Below, piece after piece: positions 1-16,025 of a stretch of DNA of 64,000 nucleotides; the first letter of the stretch is position 1, and every line of letters begins with the position of its first letter. Origin of the DNA: Strigamia acuminata (lineage: Eukaryota > Arthropoda > Chilopoda > Geophilomorpha > Linotaeniidae); the NCBI GenBank assembly GCA_949358305.1, contig OX442318.1:3024501-3088500 (forward strand), given 5' to 3'. A program made the translations under genes and the position numbers. The notes beneath the pieces are model-generated. The model did no database searches, had not been told where the DNA came from, and saw only the letters and a program-made list of their open reading frames with translations.

Positions 1-70
1 CAACGTAAAAGAAGAAGTTTCTCGACGTTTGAACGTGTCGTCCTACAGCTGAAGTTAACGACCGGGGAAG
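1..70 (-). pseudogene. LRR-like coding remnant at window edge
   Basis: Read on the minus strand, the first ~70 bases encode a short leucine-rich string (NVEKLLLL) that resembles the PNLEKLF string found near the Gypsy insertion at 2.0 kb, at both DNA and protein level. This suggests repeat units of one leucine-rich-repeat gene or gene family running toward the left edge. No intact exon can be defined, so this is a weak call resting on one short similarity. Confidence 0.3.
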
Positions 71-270
71 TTATCGTCCGCAGGAGTCGCCCAGGATGGA
101 AATGCAAAATGGACGAATTGAGTGATTTATTTGTCCTGTGTTTTTCATCTGAGCGCCGTTCATTTCGTCAACGTTCCATTGAATAATACACCCGAAAAGA
201 ATTTGAATTGCCATGTCCGTTAATTTTATTTCTGTTTGTTTCGAGTGTTGTGAAGAAATTGTACACATTT

Positions 271-1369
271 AGTAGTGAAAGTATGGTTTGTTTTGGTTTT
301 GGTTTTGTGTTTATCTCAATATAAATCTTGATTTCTGTCTGTTTCTACAATAGTTAGTGTAGAAACAAGTAAACAAACCTCGTGTTGAGACAATAAAAAT
401 GGTAAAAGATGTCTGAAATCACATTTTGTGCTTCCAAAAGTCCCTAAATCAAAAACATTAGATATAAAAGCAGCCATCTTGTCACTGTTAAAATGTGAAG
501 CAAAAAGAAAATACACAGCATAGCCTAGTGGCAGAAAGTAAACTCGCAGATTGGCCTAAAATTTAATTCTTTGGCCTAAAATTCAATTTTTTTCTACAAT
601 TTTTAATATTGTTAAGAAAAGGTTCTCTTTTGGCAATAACGAAACAATCTGCGATAGTAGCGCACTCTGGCAGCGATTTGAAGCACAAATATAAAAGGCT
701 TGTTCCTAAAACTTGGTTTTTTGTATTTGCTCGTTTAATTTTGGACATTTTTTTGTGAAATTTTTTTGTTTTCTTGGAATTTAATATTTATAAAGAAAAT
801 TTCTCAACTTTTCAGTCGAAATTCCTTAATGGAATGCAGAGTTTTCAATAATAGTTGCTGCAGCAACAGTTAATAAACCCGAACGTGCGAAACGAAACAA
901 TAAATGTCAATAATATTTAGTGTTGATGACATTTTATTTTATTTTTCTTCAGTGCGGGTCGGATTCGAACGGCTTCTGCATGTTTTCGGTCGTTTCTTAA
1001 AGATCAATCGACTGAATTTGAGCAATTCTTTGATGAAAAAGTTTTTAAAAAAAGTGGTATGATGTTCTATTTTTTTGTAATCCTATAACCAAGAACGAAT
1101 TAGCCTTTTTAGAGGATCTAGACAAATTTTTTGGCCCATGTTGGATAAATTAGCAGTAGCTGCATTCAAAAATTAAAATAACAATTTTAGTTTACCGGGT
1201 AAGTGTATTTTAAGTTTTAACATGGGTTTAAACAGGAAATGATGTCATGTTTGGTTAAAAATTGAAGTAAAACACAAAATATTTTAGATTTTGAATGCAG
1301 CTAGTGTTCTTAATTTTTGTCTAAAATTGATTTTTGTGTCTAGTAATCAATCTTTGGACTAAAAATTGA
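271..1369. other. AT-rich non-coding stretch
   Basis: No convincing exon, RNA gene or repeat structure was seen. The open frames here are short and have no recognisable motif. The stretch is probably intron or spacer of the decayed LRR locus. Confidence 0.5.
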
Positions 1370-1622
1370 TTTTTTTTTTGCTATAAAATTAAATTATTTT
1401 GCCTTGAATTTGGATTTTTTGGCCTAAAATGATTTTTTGGCCTAAAATATAATTTTTTGGCCTAAAATGAGATTTTTTGACCTAAAATATGATTTTTTGA
1501 CCTAAAATAGATTTTTTGACCTAAAATATTATTTTTTTTAGCCTAAAATATGATTTTTTGTCCTAAAATAAGATTTTTTGGTCTAATATATGATTTTTTA
1601 GGCCTAAATTTAAATGTTTTGA
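1370..1622. repeat. Minisatellite, ~20-bp unit
   Basis: About a dozen imperfect tandem copies of a unit close to TTTTTTGGCCTAAAATATGA are present, with drift between GGCC and GACC in the core. Low-complexity AT-rich sequence surrounds it. It does not encode a plausible protein. Confidence 0.85.
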
Positions 1623-1642
1623 ATTCTGATTTTGTCTAAATT

Positions 1643-2047
1643 ATTAAATTCGCCCCTACCTTGTGCTTCTAACCTTGTTTCCTTTCCTAATTCGTTTTTA
1701 TTAGAAAAGAATCCGTTTGATGCCGGCATGCACACTCTAGCAATCGTTGGATGCGACCAGCGTAGAAAATAAGAGCTGGAGGTTAACACCGTGTTTTCCA
1801 ATCGTTTGATGCTTTGGATGAGCGTCGAAATGTTGTTTTGTGATCTCATTACCTCGCAACTCCGCCTCTAACTCGATCAGAGAAGCAATTTTCAAAAGAT
1901 CCTCGATTCCATACGGTCCCAACAAATCGCAGTCATCGATAGTCAAATGTTTGAGTTTCTTCTCGCCATCGCCTCGGCCAACTCGCTGGCAATTTTGTTG
2001 CTGAAACCGTCGCAATGGAGAAGAAAAGTTTCTCGAGATTGGGAAAC
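1643..2047 (-). pseudogene. Decayed leucine-rich-repeat gene, part 1
   Basis: On the minus strand, LRR-like strings (LKHLTIDDCDL, LIELEAELRGNEI, ISTLIQSIKRLEN, PNLEKLF) run in order, but they fall in three different reading frames with no splice sites between them. At least two or three single-base indels therefore interrupt the frame. The block continues on the far side of the Gypsy element at 6811-6897. It is either a pseudogene or an assembly with uncorrected indels. The LRR class is clear only at the level of hydrophobic spacing; no specific family could be named. Confidence 0.5.
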
Positions 2048-2052
2048 ATGTC
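2048..2052. repeat. Target-site duplication (left), ATGTC
   Basis: ATGTC directly precedes the 5' LTR and is repeated directly after the 3' LTR at 6806-6810. A 5-bp duplication is what Gypsy-type integrases make, so both boundaries of the element are exact. Confidence 0.93.
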
Positions 2053-2180
2053 TGTAGTGTTGTTAAATGTAACCGATAGAGGGCGCGAGGCGCAAGGCCG
2101 AGTGCAAGGTCATAGAGTACATTAAACAGAAGTTAGCTAGCGTTCAAGCAATGAAGTTGTCCTTTATTTACGATGCTACA
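2053..2180 (+). repeat. 5' LTR of Gypsy element 1
   Basis: Begins TGTAGTG and ends GCTACA, with the expected TG...CA ends in an imperfect inverted repeat. Length is 128 bp and it is identical to the 3' LTR. This is unusually short for a Gypsy LTR. Confidence 0.95.
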
Positions 2181-2181
2181 T

Positions 2182-2193
2182 TGGCGACGAGGG
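2182..2193 (+). promoter_or_regulatory. Primer-binding site, tRNA-Ser
   Basis: TGGCGACGAGGG starts one base after the 5' LTR. It is the exact complement of the 3' end of animal tRNA-Ser(GCT) (CCCTCGTCG plus CCA), over 12 bases. A serine-tRNA primer is typical of Mag-type Gypsy elements. Confidence 0.85.
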
Positions 2194-2259
2194 AAGTTTG
2201 ATGAAATAGACGTGATACGAGTGCATACGAACAGTAAATGAGCGGTGTGGTTGCGGCTG

Positions 2260-5200
2260 ATGGAATTGTGCGAGGAGGAGAGTAAAACAGACGCGAAACG
2301 CGACAATATGGCGGATGAAACGGCGACGTCTGGTTTTCTGCGGTCGGCAGGCATCCCACCATTCGATGTTCATGGCGAGACCACCACTCAATCCCAGCGT
2401 TGGCAAAGGTGGATTAGCAGGCTGGAAATGTTTATGTTGGCGGCGGGAATCAAGGACGATATGAGGAAAATGGCGACGTTACTTCACCAGGCGGGTGAGG
2501 AGGTGTTCGCCGTTTATGAGACTTTAGTGATAGAGGAGGAGGATAAGAACTATAAAACGGTAAAGGACGCATTAACTGCCTATTTTATTCCCAAAAAGAA
2601 TACGGAATTTTGCATTTATACATTCCGAATGTCCCGCCAGGAGGCGACGGAACCGTTAGATAAATACCAGATGAGATTGAGACATTTAGCGGTGGGATGC
2701 GATTTTAAGGACGATGACCGCGAGATTAAATCCCAAATAATTCTGGGGACAAGTTTGAACCGATTACGACGACAGGCGTTGCGTGATGATACGCTGACAT
2801 TGAAAGAGCTTCTGGACCTGGGCCGAGGATACGAAGCCTCGGAGTGGCAAGCAAAACAAATGGAAGGTAGTGAGAAAGAGGTAACGGGTGAAATTAACCT
2901 GGTTCGAGCATCGACTGAGGGCAGGAGGAGAGCGAACAGTGAAACGGGGTACCGAAGGAGAGAATCGACAGGTGGCGCGGCTCGTGGCGGATTCGGCGGA
3001 TCCCGTGGCTCGGGAAATAGGAAGTGCTTTAATTGCGGTCGAGCGTGGCCACACGTCACGCCACAGGACTGTCCGGCGAGGGGAGTGGCGTGTCGGGGAT
3101 GCGGTAAGACGGGTCATTTCGTGCGCTTTTGTCGAGCAAAGCGAGAGGAGGGGGCGGAAGCTAATAACAAAATAAATGCAGTGAAGTGCGACTATGTCGA
3201 GGAGAGTGATGATGAGGAGTTGTTTACAATCGGTTTGTGTTCAGACGGCAGAAAGGGGAGCCCAAAGATGCCGGAAGTGTGTTTGACAGTGGGGGAGGAG
3301 CGTAGGGATACGAGATTCATCGTTGATTCGGGAACTTCAGTGAATGTTTTGGGCAGAGAGGATTATTGGGCGATGAAGTTAAAACCGATGTTGAAGGAAA
3401 GTCGTGCTAAGCTGATGACGTATGGATCATCCGAGCCGCTGCCATTATTGGGCCGAGTGACATTAATGATCCGTTACGAAGAGATGGAATTAGAAGTGAC
3501 GGCGTACGTGGTGGATCGGCCGGGTGAGTCATTGTTGAATTACGCAACGGCGAAACAACTGGGAATCGTGCAGGTGGTGAACAATATCAAGAAAACAACG
3601 TTGGAGGAGGAGATAAAAAGACAATATCCCAAATTATTCCAGGGAGTGGGAAAACTCAAGGAATACCAAATTCACCTACACGTGGACGAGGAAGTAGCGC
3701 CGGTGGCGCAGCGCTACCGCCCACTGCCATTTCGATTAAGAAAAAAGGTCGAAAAAGAACTCGATCGATTGCTGCAAATGGATGTGATCGAACGGATCGA
3801 CGAAGGAATGGGGCCGACGCCGTGGGTCTCACCGATCCACTGCGTGGACAAACCCAAAGACCCGGACCCCGACGCAATCCGCCTCTGTGTTGACGCAAGG
3901 GAAGTGAACAGAGCGATTAAAAGGGTTAGGCACACTTCGCCGCGGTTGGAAGACATTGTGGCGCTGGCGGAGGGAGCACGTTTTTTTTCAAAACTCGATT
4001 TGAATCATGGATTCAATCAAGTTGAGTTAGATGCGGAATCTCGTAAATATACTGTCTTTGCGACTCACGTGGGTCTATTTCGTTTTAAAAGGCTATTGTT
4101 TGGGATAAACTCAGCTTCTGAGTTATTCCAGGACACCATACGTCAAGTGATCGAGGGTTTGCAGAGTTGCATTAACATTGTTGATGACATTTTTATTGTA
4201 GGAAAAACTGTGGAGGCACACGACGCGGCGCTGCACGCCGTTTTGAAGCGATTGGAAAAAAAAGGACTGACTTTAAACGAGGACAAATGTGAGGTGCGCC
4301 GTGGTGAGATAGTGTTTTTTGGACATGTATTTTCAGCGGCGGGGGTCTCAATTGACCCACGAAAAGTGGAGGCAATTGAAAAGATGGAAATCCCAAAGTC
4401 GTCAGCGGAGGTCAAGAGCTTGCTCGGTATGGTGATTTATTGTGCCCGTTTCGTTAAAGATATGGCAAAGATTTTGAAACCACTGAGGGACCTGACGAAA
4501 AGTTCAAATGGGCCGTTTCGATGGAAAAAGGAACATCAGGAGGCGTGGACGTGTATAAAGGAGCGACTGGGGAATAAAAACACGTTGGCTTATCATGACC
4601 CAATGGCAAGTACGCACCTGACGGTAGATGCGGGGCCAAACGGACTTGGTGCAATTTTGGCGCAAATTAGGAGCGGCGAGAGCGAACCTCGAGTGGTGGC
4701 GTACGCCAGCCGGACCTTAACGGATGTAGAGAGTAGATACTCTCAAATCGAGCGCGAAACTTTGGCGGCAATTTGGGCCATCGAACATTTTTATTTATAC
4801 TTATATGGAATAGTGTTTACCCTTTTTACAGATCATAAGCCTCTAATAAGCATCTTCGGAAACCGCAAAGCGCGACCTTCGGCAAGGATAGAGAGGCTCT
4901 GCCTTCGGATACAACAATATGTGTTCGAGGTAAAGTACACAAAAGGAAATTCCAACCCTAGCGATTATATGTCGCGACATACGGGGACAAGAGGCCTGAA
5001 GGACGGCGCCATGTCGAGGACCGTGGAAGGATATGTTAATTTCGTGGTCAGGACTCGTGTACCGAAATCACTAACACGGGAGGAGATTGCGAGGTGTACA
5101 AACGAGGATGTCAGTTTGAAACTTTTACAACAAGCGCTGACACAGGAGGGAGCAGAACGTGAGAAAACATGGAAAAAAGACTGTTTAAAACCGTTTAAAA

Positions 5201-6531
5201 TGTTGCAGGAAGAATTCACGAATTCTGAGGACGGAATCATCCTTCGGGGCGATCGAATTGTGGTGCCCGAGTCACTAAGAGACAAAGTAGTGGAGATCGC
5301 TCACCGGGGACATCAGGGAGTGGTGAAAACCAAGATGCTCTTACGCCAAAAGGTGTGGTTTCCCGGAATTGATATGCGGGTGGAGCGGCTTATAGCGGGA
5401 TGCATTCCTTGCCAAGCAACCGTGGTGACAAAATCGAGGACCCCATTGGAGATGTCCAGTTTACCCGACCGGCCTTGGCAGAAGATCGCAGTTGACTTTT
5501 TAGGACCGTTTCCCGACGGCAGGATTTTATTTGTCATCGTAGACGAGTATTCGCGCTTCCCATTTGTGGACGGCGTGTCGTCGACGGGGGCTCGGGGCGT
5601 CATCGCACTTCTGAGAAAGCGTTTCTCGGAGTTGGGCATCCCGGAGACGGTGAAATCCGATAATGGACCGCCATTTTCGTCGTGCGAGTTCGCGGATTTT
5701 CTGGCCGAAATGGGCGTGCGACACCATCGAGTCACGCCGCTGTGGCCCGAAGCGAACGGAGAAGTTGAACGTTTAATGAAAACTTTAAACAAAGCGATCT
5801 TGACGGCGGTTACGGAGGGACGGAAATGGCACGAGGAAGTCCACGAGTTCCTTCTAAATTACCGCGCGACTCCACATGCGACCACGGGAGTTTCGCCGGC
5901 CGACGCGATGTACGGCAGACCGATTAAGACCAGGTTACCACAAGTTTTCGTGAGGCCAAACGACGCGATAATGAGGAAGAGAGACGAGGAAAAGAAGGGG
6001 AGTATGAAGAGTTTGGCAGATGGGAAGAGGCATGTTCGGGAACACGGGCTATTGGTGGGGGACGTAGTCCTGGTGAGAAGAAGGAAGGTGAATAAACTAA
6101 CAACACCGTACGATCCGGAACCGTTCAGAATTATAGCGATAGCGGGTTCTCAAGTGACAGCCAACAGGGGAAGACAGAACGTGGTGCGAAACTCATCGTT
6201 CTTCAAGAAGATACGTCAAGAGAGAGGGGAGGAATTGGAGAGAGTAAGACAGGGGGATGGGGAGACGGATGAGGATGACGGAGGGAGAGGAAGGGACCCG
6301 CAGCTGGAGACGAGAGATGAAAGTGAGGAAGAAACGCCATTATGTGATATGGAGTCGAGAGTGGAAGAGAGAGGGGAGCAGGGAATTGTTCCACCCGCTC
6401 AGGAACCGGAGGATATTCCGGCTGTGCCGGAACCCGAGGATCCATTCGTGCTGAGGAAGTCAAATAGGAAAACAAACAAGCCGTCGTGGCAAAAGGACTA
6501 TGATATGTGTTGCAAGAAGAGAAAAAAGTGA
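2260..6531 (+). CDS. Gag-Pol polyprotein of Gypsy element 1
   Basis: A single open frame of about 1,420 codons encodes fused Gag and Pol. The first ATG is at 2260; the ATG at 2308 has a better Kozak context (A at -3, G at +4). In order: a retrotransposon capsid-like region; a zinc-knuckle pair near residue 260, the second a clean CX2CX4HX4C; an aspartic protease with DSG near 360; reverse transcriptase with a VDD active site near 645; RNase H near 790; the integrase HHCC zinc module near 1020; and the D,D,E catalytic core with Asp near 1083 and 1138 and Glu near 1173. A basic then acidic low-complexity tail ends at TGA 6529. No internal stop or frameshift was seen. Confidence 0.95.
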   Translation: MELCEEESKTDAKRDNMADETATSGFLRSAGIPPFDVHGETTTQSQRWQRWISRLEMFMLAAGIKDDMRKMATLLHQAGEEVFAVYETLVIEEEDKNYKTVKDALTAYFIPKKNTEFCIYTFRMSRQEATEPLDKYQMRLRHLAVGCDFKDDDREIKSQIILGTSLNRLRRQALRDDTLTLKELLDLGRGYEASEWQAKQMEGSEKEVTGEINLVRASTEGRRRANSETGYRRRESTGGAARGGFGGSRGSGNRKCFNCGRAWPHVTPQDCPARGVACRGCGKTGHFVRFCRAKREEGAEANNKINAVKCDYVEESDDEELFTIGLCSDGRKGSPKMPEVCLTVGEERRDTRFIVDSGTSVNVLGREDYWAMKLKPMLKESRAKLMTYGSSEPLPLLGRVTLMIRYEEMELEVTAYVVDRPGESLLNYATAKQLGIVQVVNNIKKTTLEEEIKRQYPKLFQGVGKLKEYQIHLHVDEEVAPVAQRYRPLPFRLRKKVEKELDRLLQMDVIERIDEGMGPTPWVSPIHCVDKPKDPDPDAIRLCVDAREVNRAIKRVRHTSPRLEDIVALAEGARFFSKLDLNHGFNQVELDAESRKYTVFATHVGLFRFKRLLFGINSASELFQDTIRQVIEGLQSCINIVDDIFIVGKTVEAHDAALHAVLKRLEKKGLTLNEDKCEVRRGEIVFFGHVFSAAGVSIDPRKVEAIEKMEIPKSSAEVKSLLGMVIYCARFVKDMAKILKPLRDLTKSSNGPFRWKKEHQEAWTCIKERLGNKNTLAYHDPMASTHLTVDAGPNGLGAILAQIRSGESEPRVVAYASRTLTDVESRYSQIERETLAAIWAIEHFYLYLYGIVFTLFTDHKPLISIFGNRKARPSARIERLCLRIQQYVFEVKYTKGNSNPSDYMSRHTGTRGLKDGAMSRTVEGYVNFVVRTRVPKSLTREEIARCTNEDVSLKLLQQALTQEGAEREKTWKKDCLKPFKMLQEEFTNSEDGIILRGDRIVVPESLRDKVVEIAHRGHQGVVKTKMLLRQKVWFPGIDMRVERLIAGCIPCQATVVTKSRTPLEMSSLPDRPWQKIAVDFLGPFPDGRILFVIVDEYSRFPFVDGVSSTGARGVIALLRKRFSELGIPETVKSDNGPPFSSCEFADFLAEMGVRHHRVTPLWPEANGEVERLMKTLNKAILTAVTEGRKWHEEVHEFLLNYRATPHATTGVSPADAMYGRPIKTRLPQVFVRPNDAIMRKRDEEKKGSMKSLADGKRHVREHGLLVGDVVLVRRRKVNKLTTPYDPEPFRIIAIAGSQVTANRGRQNVVRNSSFFKKIRQERGEELERVRQGDGETDEDDGGRGRDPQLETRDESEEETPLCDMESRVEERGEQGIVPPAQEPEDIPAVPEPEDPFVLRKSNRKTNKPSWQKDYDMCCKKRKK

Positions 6532-6662
6532 AACTGTGAACTATATACTGAATTGTGATAGAACTTATTGATTGTCGAATTTTATTAATTATTGTTTTGG
6601 TGTCGAATTATTGTTGTCAAATTGAATGTTTATCGAATTGTTCTTGATTGTTGTTGTACTCC

Positions 6663-6677
6663 GGACAAGGGGAGGGA
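6663..6677 (+). promoter_or_regulatory. Polypurine tract
   Basis: GGACAAGGGGAGGGA ends exactly where the 3' LTR starts. It is the expected plus-strand primer for reverse transcription. Confidence 0.9.
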
Positions 6678-6805
6678 TGTAGTGTTGTTAAATGTAACCG
6701 ATAGAGGGCGCGAGGCGCAAGGCCGAGTGCAAGGTCATAGAGTACATTAAACAGAAGTTAGCTAGCGTTCAAGCAATGAAGTTGTCCTTTATTTACGATG
6801 CTACA
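6678..6805 (+). repeat. 3' LTR of Gypsy element 1
   Basis: 128 bp, identical over its whole length to the 5' LTR, and followed directly by the ATGTC target duplication (6806-6810). Confidence 0.95.
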
Positions 6806-6810
6806 ATGTC

Positions 6811-6897
6811 CAACACATCGAACAAGTGACTGAAAGACATCCAACTGTCCACGGAGTCGCGCGGGAGTTGTTGTTGTTGGTCCACGAGTGAAACAAA
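6811..6897 (-). pseudogene. Decayed leucine-rich-repeat gene, part 2
   Basis: The minus strand reads openly as a leucine-rich string (SWMSFSHLFDVLDM) that joins in frame across the transposon site to PNLEKLF at 2.04 kb. A splice acceptor (CTTTGCAG) lies just upstream at 6898, so this looks like the start of the exon hit by the Gypsy element. Downstream frameshifts (see 1643-2047) suggest the gene was, or now is, non-functional. Confidence 0.5.
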
Positions 6898-6959
6898 CTG
6901 CAAAGTTGATCGAAATGCTCATTTGCGTCCTCTGTCTGTAAAAAACGCAAAGAAATAAA

Positions 6960-7375
6960 ATGTCTCGTTTTCGTTCCGAAATGATTTTTTTTTTAAAATT
7001 ATCAAGTTTAGGTTTAGGTTTCCGGAAATCCGGCCGAAAAATTAAGGTACAGAGACCGCGAAATTTGAAAAATTACTGAAAAAAAAACATGTTTGTCATT
7101 GTTACTTTTAATGTTTAATCAGTTTTAAACGTCATCTTATCTATTTTTTATCATTTTAGAGGTCTTTTCTTCATTTTAGGCACCATTTTCTCCATTTTAG
7201 TCATCTTTCAATTAATTTTTCTCCATTTTAGTCATCTTTCAACCAATTTTTTTCAATTTTAGGCACCTTTTAACCAAATTTTCTTAAGTTTTAGACGTCT
7301 GTAAATGGATTTTTCATTGTTTTACATGTCTAAAACGATGAACCATTCATCAAGTGTGATGATAAGTGTCTAAAA
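6960..7375. other. AT-rich non-coding stretch
   Basis: No exon or RNA gene was seen. A short motif, roughly ATTTTAGNCATCTTTC, recurs at 7160-7270, a degenerate repeat leading into the minisatellite that follows. Confidence 0.5.
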
Positions 7376-8012
7376 TGATTAAATTCATTAGAAGATGTCT
7401 AAAACCATGAGAAATCCATCAAAAGATGTCTAAAACGATGAAAAATCCATCAAAAGATGTCTAAAACGATGAAAAATCCATCAAAAGATGTCTAAAACGA
7501 TGAAAACTCCATTAAAAATGATGATAGATGTCTAAAACTATGAAAAATTCATCATAAATGATGAGAAATCTTTTAAAAGAGGTCTAAAAACGTGAGAAAT
7601 CCTTTAAAGGAGGTCTAAAAACATGAGAAATCCTTTAAAAGAGGTCTAAAAAGATGAGAAATCCTTTAAAAGAGGTCTAAAAAGATGAGAAATCCTTTAA
7701 AGAGGTCTAAAACGATGAGAAATCCTTTAAAGGAGGTCTAAAAACATGAGAAATCCTTTAAAAGAGGTCTAAAAAGATGAGAAATCCTTTAAAAGAGGTC
7801 TAAAAAGATGAGAAATCCTTTAAAGAGGTCTAAAACGATGAGAAATCCAAGGAAAAAATATCTAAAATGATAAAAATCCAATAAAAATGTCTAAAATGAT
7901 GAAAACTCAATAAAAAATGTCTAAAATGATGAAAACTCAATAAAAAAAAGTCTAAAATGATGAAAACTCAATAAAAAAAATGTCTAAAATGATGAAAACT
8001 CAATAAAAAAAC
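7376..8012. repeat. Minisatellite, ~28-32 bp units
   Basis: Imperfect tandem units of the form GATGAGAAATCC-TTTAAAAGAGGTCTAAAA make up this block. Some neighbouring groups of units are themselves duplicated (7590-7710 against 7730-7840). The array ends in shorter units containing TCTAAAATGATGAAAACTC. Confidence 0.85.
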
Positions 8013-8566
8013 CCACCCATTTCCCCGAAAAAAATAAAAAGAAACACCACAACCAACCGCTTTTTATCATACATATTTATATCTTTTTTTTACGTCAAAG
8101 ATTACAGACAAAATTAAAGAAAAAACTTGACAAAAATATTAAAAACCTAAACACATTTCGTCACAACCTTCCAAGACCACCGAGTCCTTCGAATAACAAC
8201 CACTAACGCAGTAGCACCGCACAAATCGATAATATTTGTCAAAAAACAAAACAAAAACAAAAAAGAAACATTAATTTTGCGTGTAAACGTGTAATGCAAC
8301 GAATAAAACGAGAATCGGCAAAAATCCTCCATCTTGAGTGATGTAAAAATAGAAATCCCAATAGAAAAAGTTAACTCTCCATTCATTTCGTTTCTCCAAT
8401 TAAACCAAAGGTCGAAAATAAATAAACGGATCATCAACCTTTGCAACAATCATTCAAACGTCTTCCGTGATTATTTATTCATTATATTTTCGCAAGATCG
8501 CAACTCAAAGCAGAAAAACGGACAAAAACGTTCCAAAAACGTTCCAAAACGTTCCAAAACGTTCCA

Positions 8567-12975
<4,409 letters not shown>

Positions 12976-12976
<1 letters not shown>

Positions 12977-13011
12977 CAAGAAGAATCGTCGCCATCACAC
13001 TTGCCAGCCAT
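12976..13011 (-). promoter_or_regulatory. uORF overlapping the STK11 start codon
   Basis: An 11-codon upstream ORF begins at ATG 13009-13011 and stops at TGA 12976-12978. The last base of its stop is the first base of the STK11 ATG (TGATG), so a ribosome finishing the uORF is placed on the STK11 start. The overlap is seen directly; a role in reinitiation control is inferred. Confidence 0.5.
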
Positions 13012-13149
13012 TTTGCTTTCTCTCGCCAGAGTGGATGCCGATGCTAAAACCACTAACACCCGACCGGCTCCCAACCACAATTTTTATCTTTTTCAAGATT
13101 TTCATTGTTTTTATTTATTTTAATTATTTTAACTCAAATTTTAAATGAA

Positions 13150-13513
13150 TATTAATTTTTATTTTTGTAACTTAAACTGAGATATGATTTTTTTTGAATC
13201 GTTTGTTTTAGATGAAGAGTCGGTTGGATTTTAGATAGCGACGGTGCCGCCATGTTTGTGCAAAAGACGAACTGTTTACAGTGGGTCAATGACCTTTGAA
13301 TTATTAACGCAGAAGTATTAAAAATCCATTATGTAATTTGTTTTTTTGTCGTGTTATCTCATTTTAAGTCGATAAATTTGATAATATTCCATTTTTTTAA
13401 TGCGTAATAAATTTAATAATACATTTCTACACGACTAAACTTTTCGAGTATTTGTTCTATAAGCGCTTTACATAGTTTAATGAGAATTTTAAATGCAACT
13501 GTAAAAATGTAGT
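13150..13513. other. Spacer between STK11 and the calcyphosine-like gene
   Basis: This should hold the STK11 promoter/5' UTR and the 3' UTR of the calcyphosine-like gene. No clear motif or repeat was identified. Confidence 0.4.
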
Positions 13514-15441
<1,928 letters not shown>

Positions 15442-15449
15442 TCTGCGGA

Positions 15450-15860
15450 GAAAATGAGAAAATGACCAAACAATTTGCAAACTAGGTCGAAACAAGGTGG
15501 AAATAAAAGCCAAAAATCAATCCCGTTGCCATAACAACGCCGAATAATAAAAATGTGCCACTTTCACCGCCATTTTTTTTTTTTTTTCAATATTGAAATT
15601 TTTTTTTTGTAAATTTTAATTTTTTTGGGATAAAAAATTAAAAATTAAATTAAAAGTTCCGAGTTAAGTGGATTTACCTTTGGGAGTTGATGTCTCCTTA
15701 CAGCGCCGTTGCGATGAGTGATTATGTTGCTTGAAGTGACTCACTATGTTGCTATGGCAACCAAACAAGAAAATGGGCGTGCGTTAAATTTTATGTAATA
15801 TTTATTTTTTATTTTTAGCTTTTTATTTATCGGTGCATTTCTTTACACTCTTGAAAAGAC
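15450..15860. other. CAPSL 5' region / SELENOP 3' flank
   Basis: Contains poly-T tracts and a splice donor at 15678 that fits a non-coding first exon of CAPSL on the minus strand (acceptor TCTCCGCAG just before the ATG). No other feature was seen. Confidence 0.4.
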
Positions 15861-15907
15861 ATCCGTTAAACGATTTCCAATAGAATTGATCGCAATAACA
15901 TCATAGA
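15859..15907 (-). ncRNA. Candidate SECIS element 2
   Basis: ATGA (15904-15901) is followed by TGTTATTGCGAT, a loop starting CAA with a possible mini-stem (CAAT/ATTG), and the returning strand ATCGTTTAACG followed by GATG. The two helix halves pair as TGTTA/TAACG and GCGAT/ATCGT around a small internal loop. SelP genes are known for carrying two SECIS elements, and this is the second. Confidence 0.65.
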
Positions 15908-15962
15908 TCGAGCGTAAATAAAAGACAACGAAAATAAATATAAATTTCGGTTCCGGGTTTTA

Positions 15963-16012
15963 TAAATTTCGAGTTTGCATCATCGTTTCTCGGTTGCAAA
16001 ACCCATCATTTA
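15963..16012 (-). ncRNA. Candidate SECIS element 1
   Basis: Minus strand, 17 bases after the SELENOP stop: ATGA (16009-16006), helix strand TGGGTTTTGCA, an apical loop holding AA/AAA, the returning strand TGCAAACTC, then GA (15970-15969). The AUGA...AA...GA quartet and a helix of about 10 pairs with one bulge fit the eukaryotic SECIS consensus. Folded by eye only. Confidence 0.7.
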
Positions 16013-16025
16013 CTTCGAATAAAAA

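Larger units (their letters stand above)
2053..6805 (+). mobile_element. Complete Gypsy/Ty3 LTR retrotransposon
   Basis: A full-length element of 4753 bp. It has two LTRs of 128 bp (2053-2180 and 6678-6805) identical at every base, a 5-bp target duplication, a primer-binding site, one long gag-pol ORF and a polypurine tract. Identical LTRs imply very recent insertion. The domain order protease, RT, RNase H, integrase defines Gypsy/Ty3, and the serine-tRNA primer together with the RT motifs resembles the Mag lineage (family knowledge; clade placement is inferred). It sits inside decayed LRR coding sequence on the opposite strand. Nothing in the ORF is visibly broken, so it may still be mobile. 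Confidence 0.95.
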
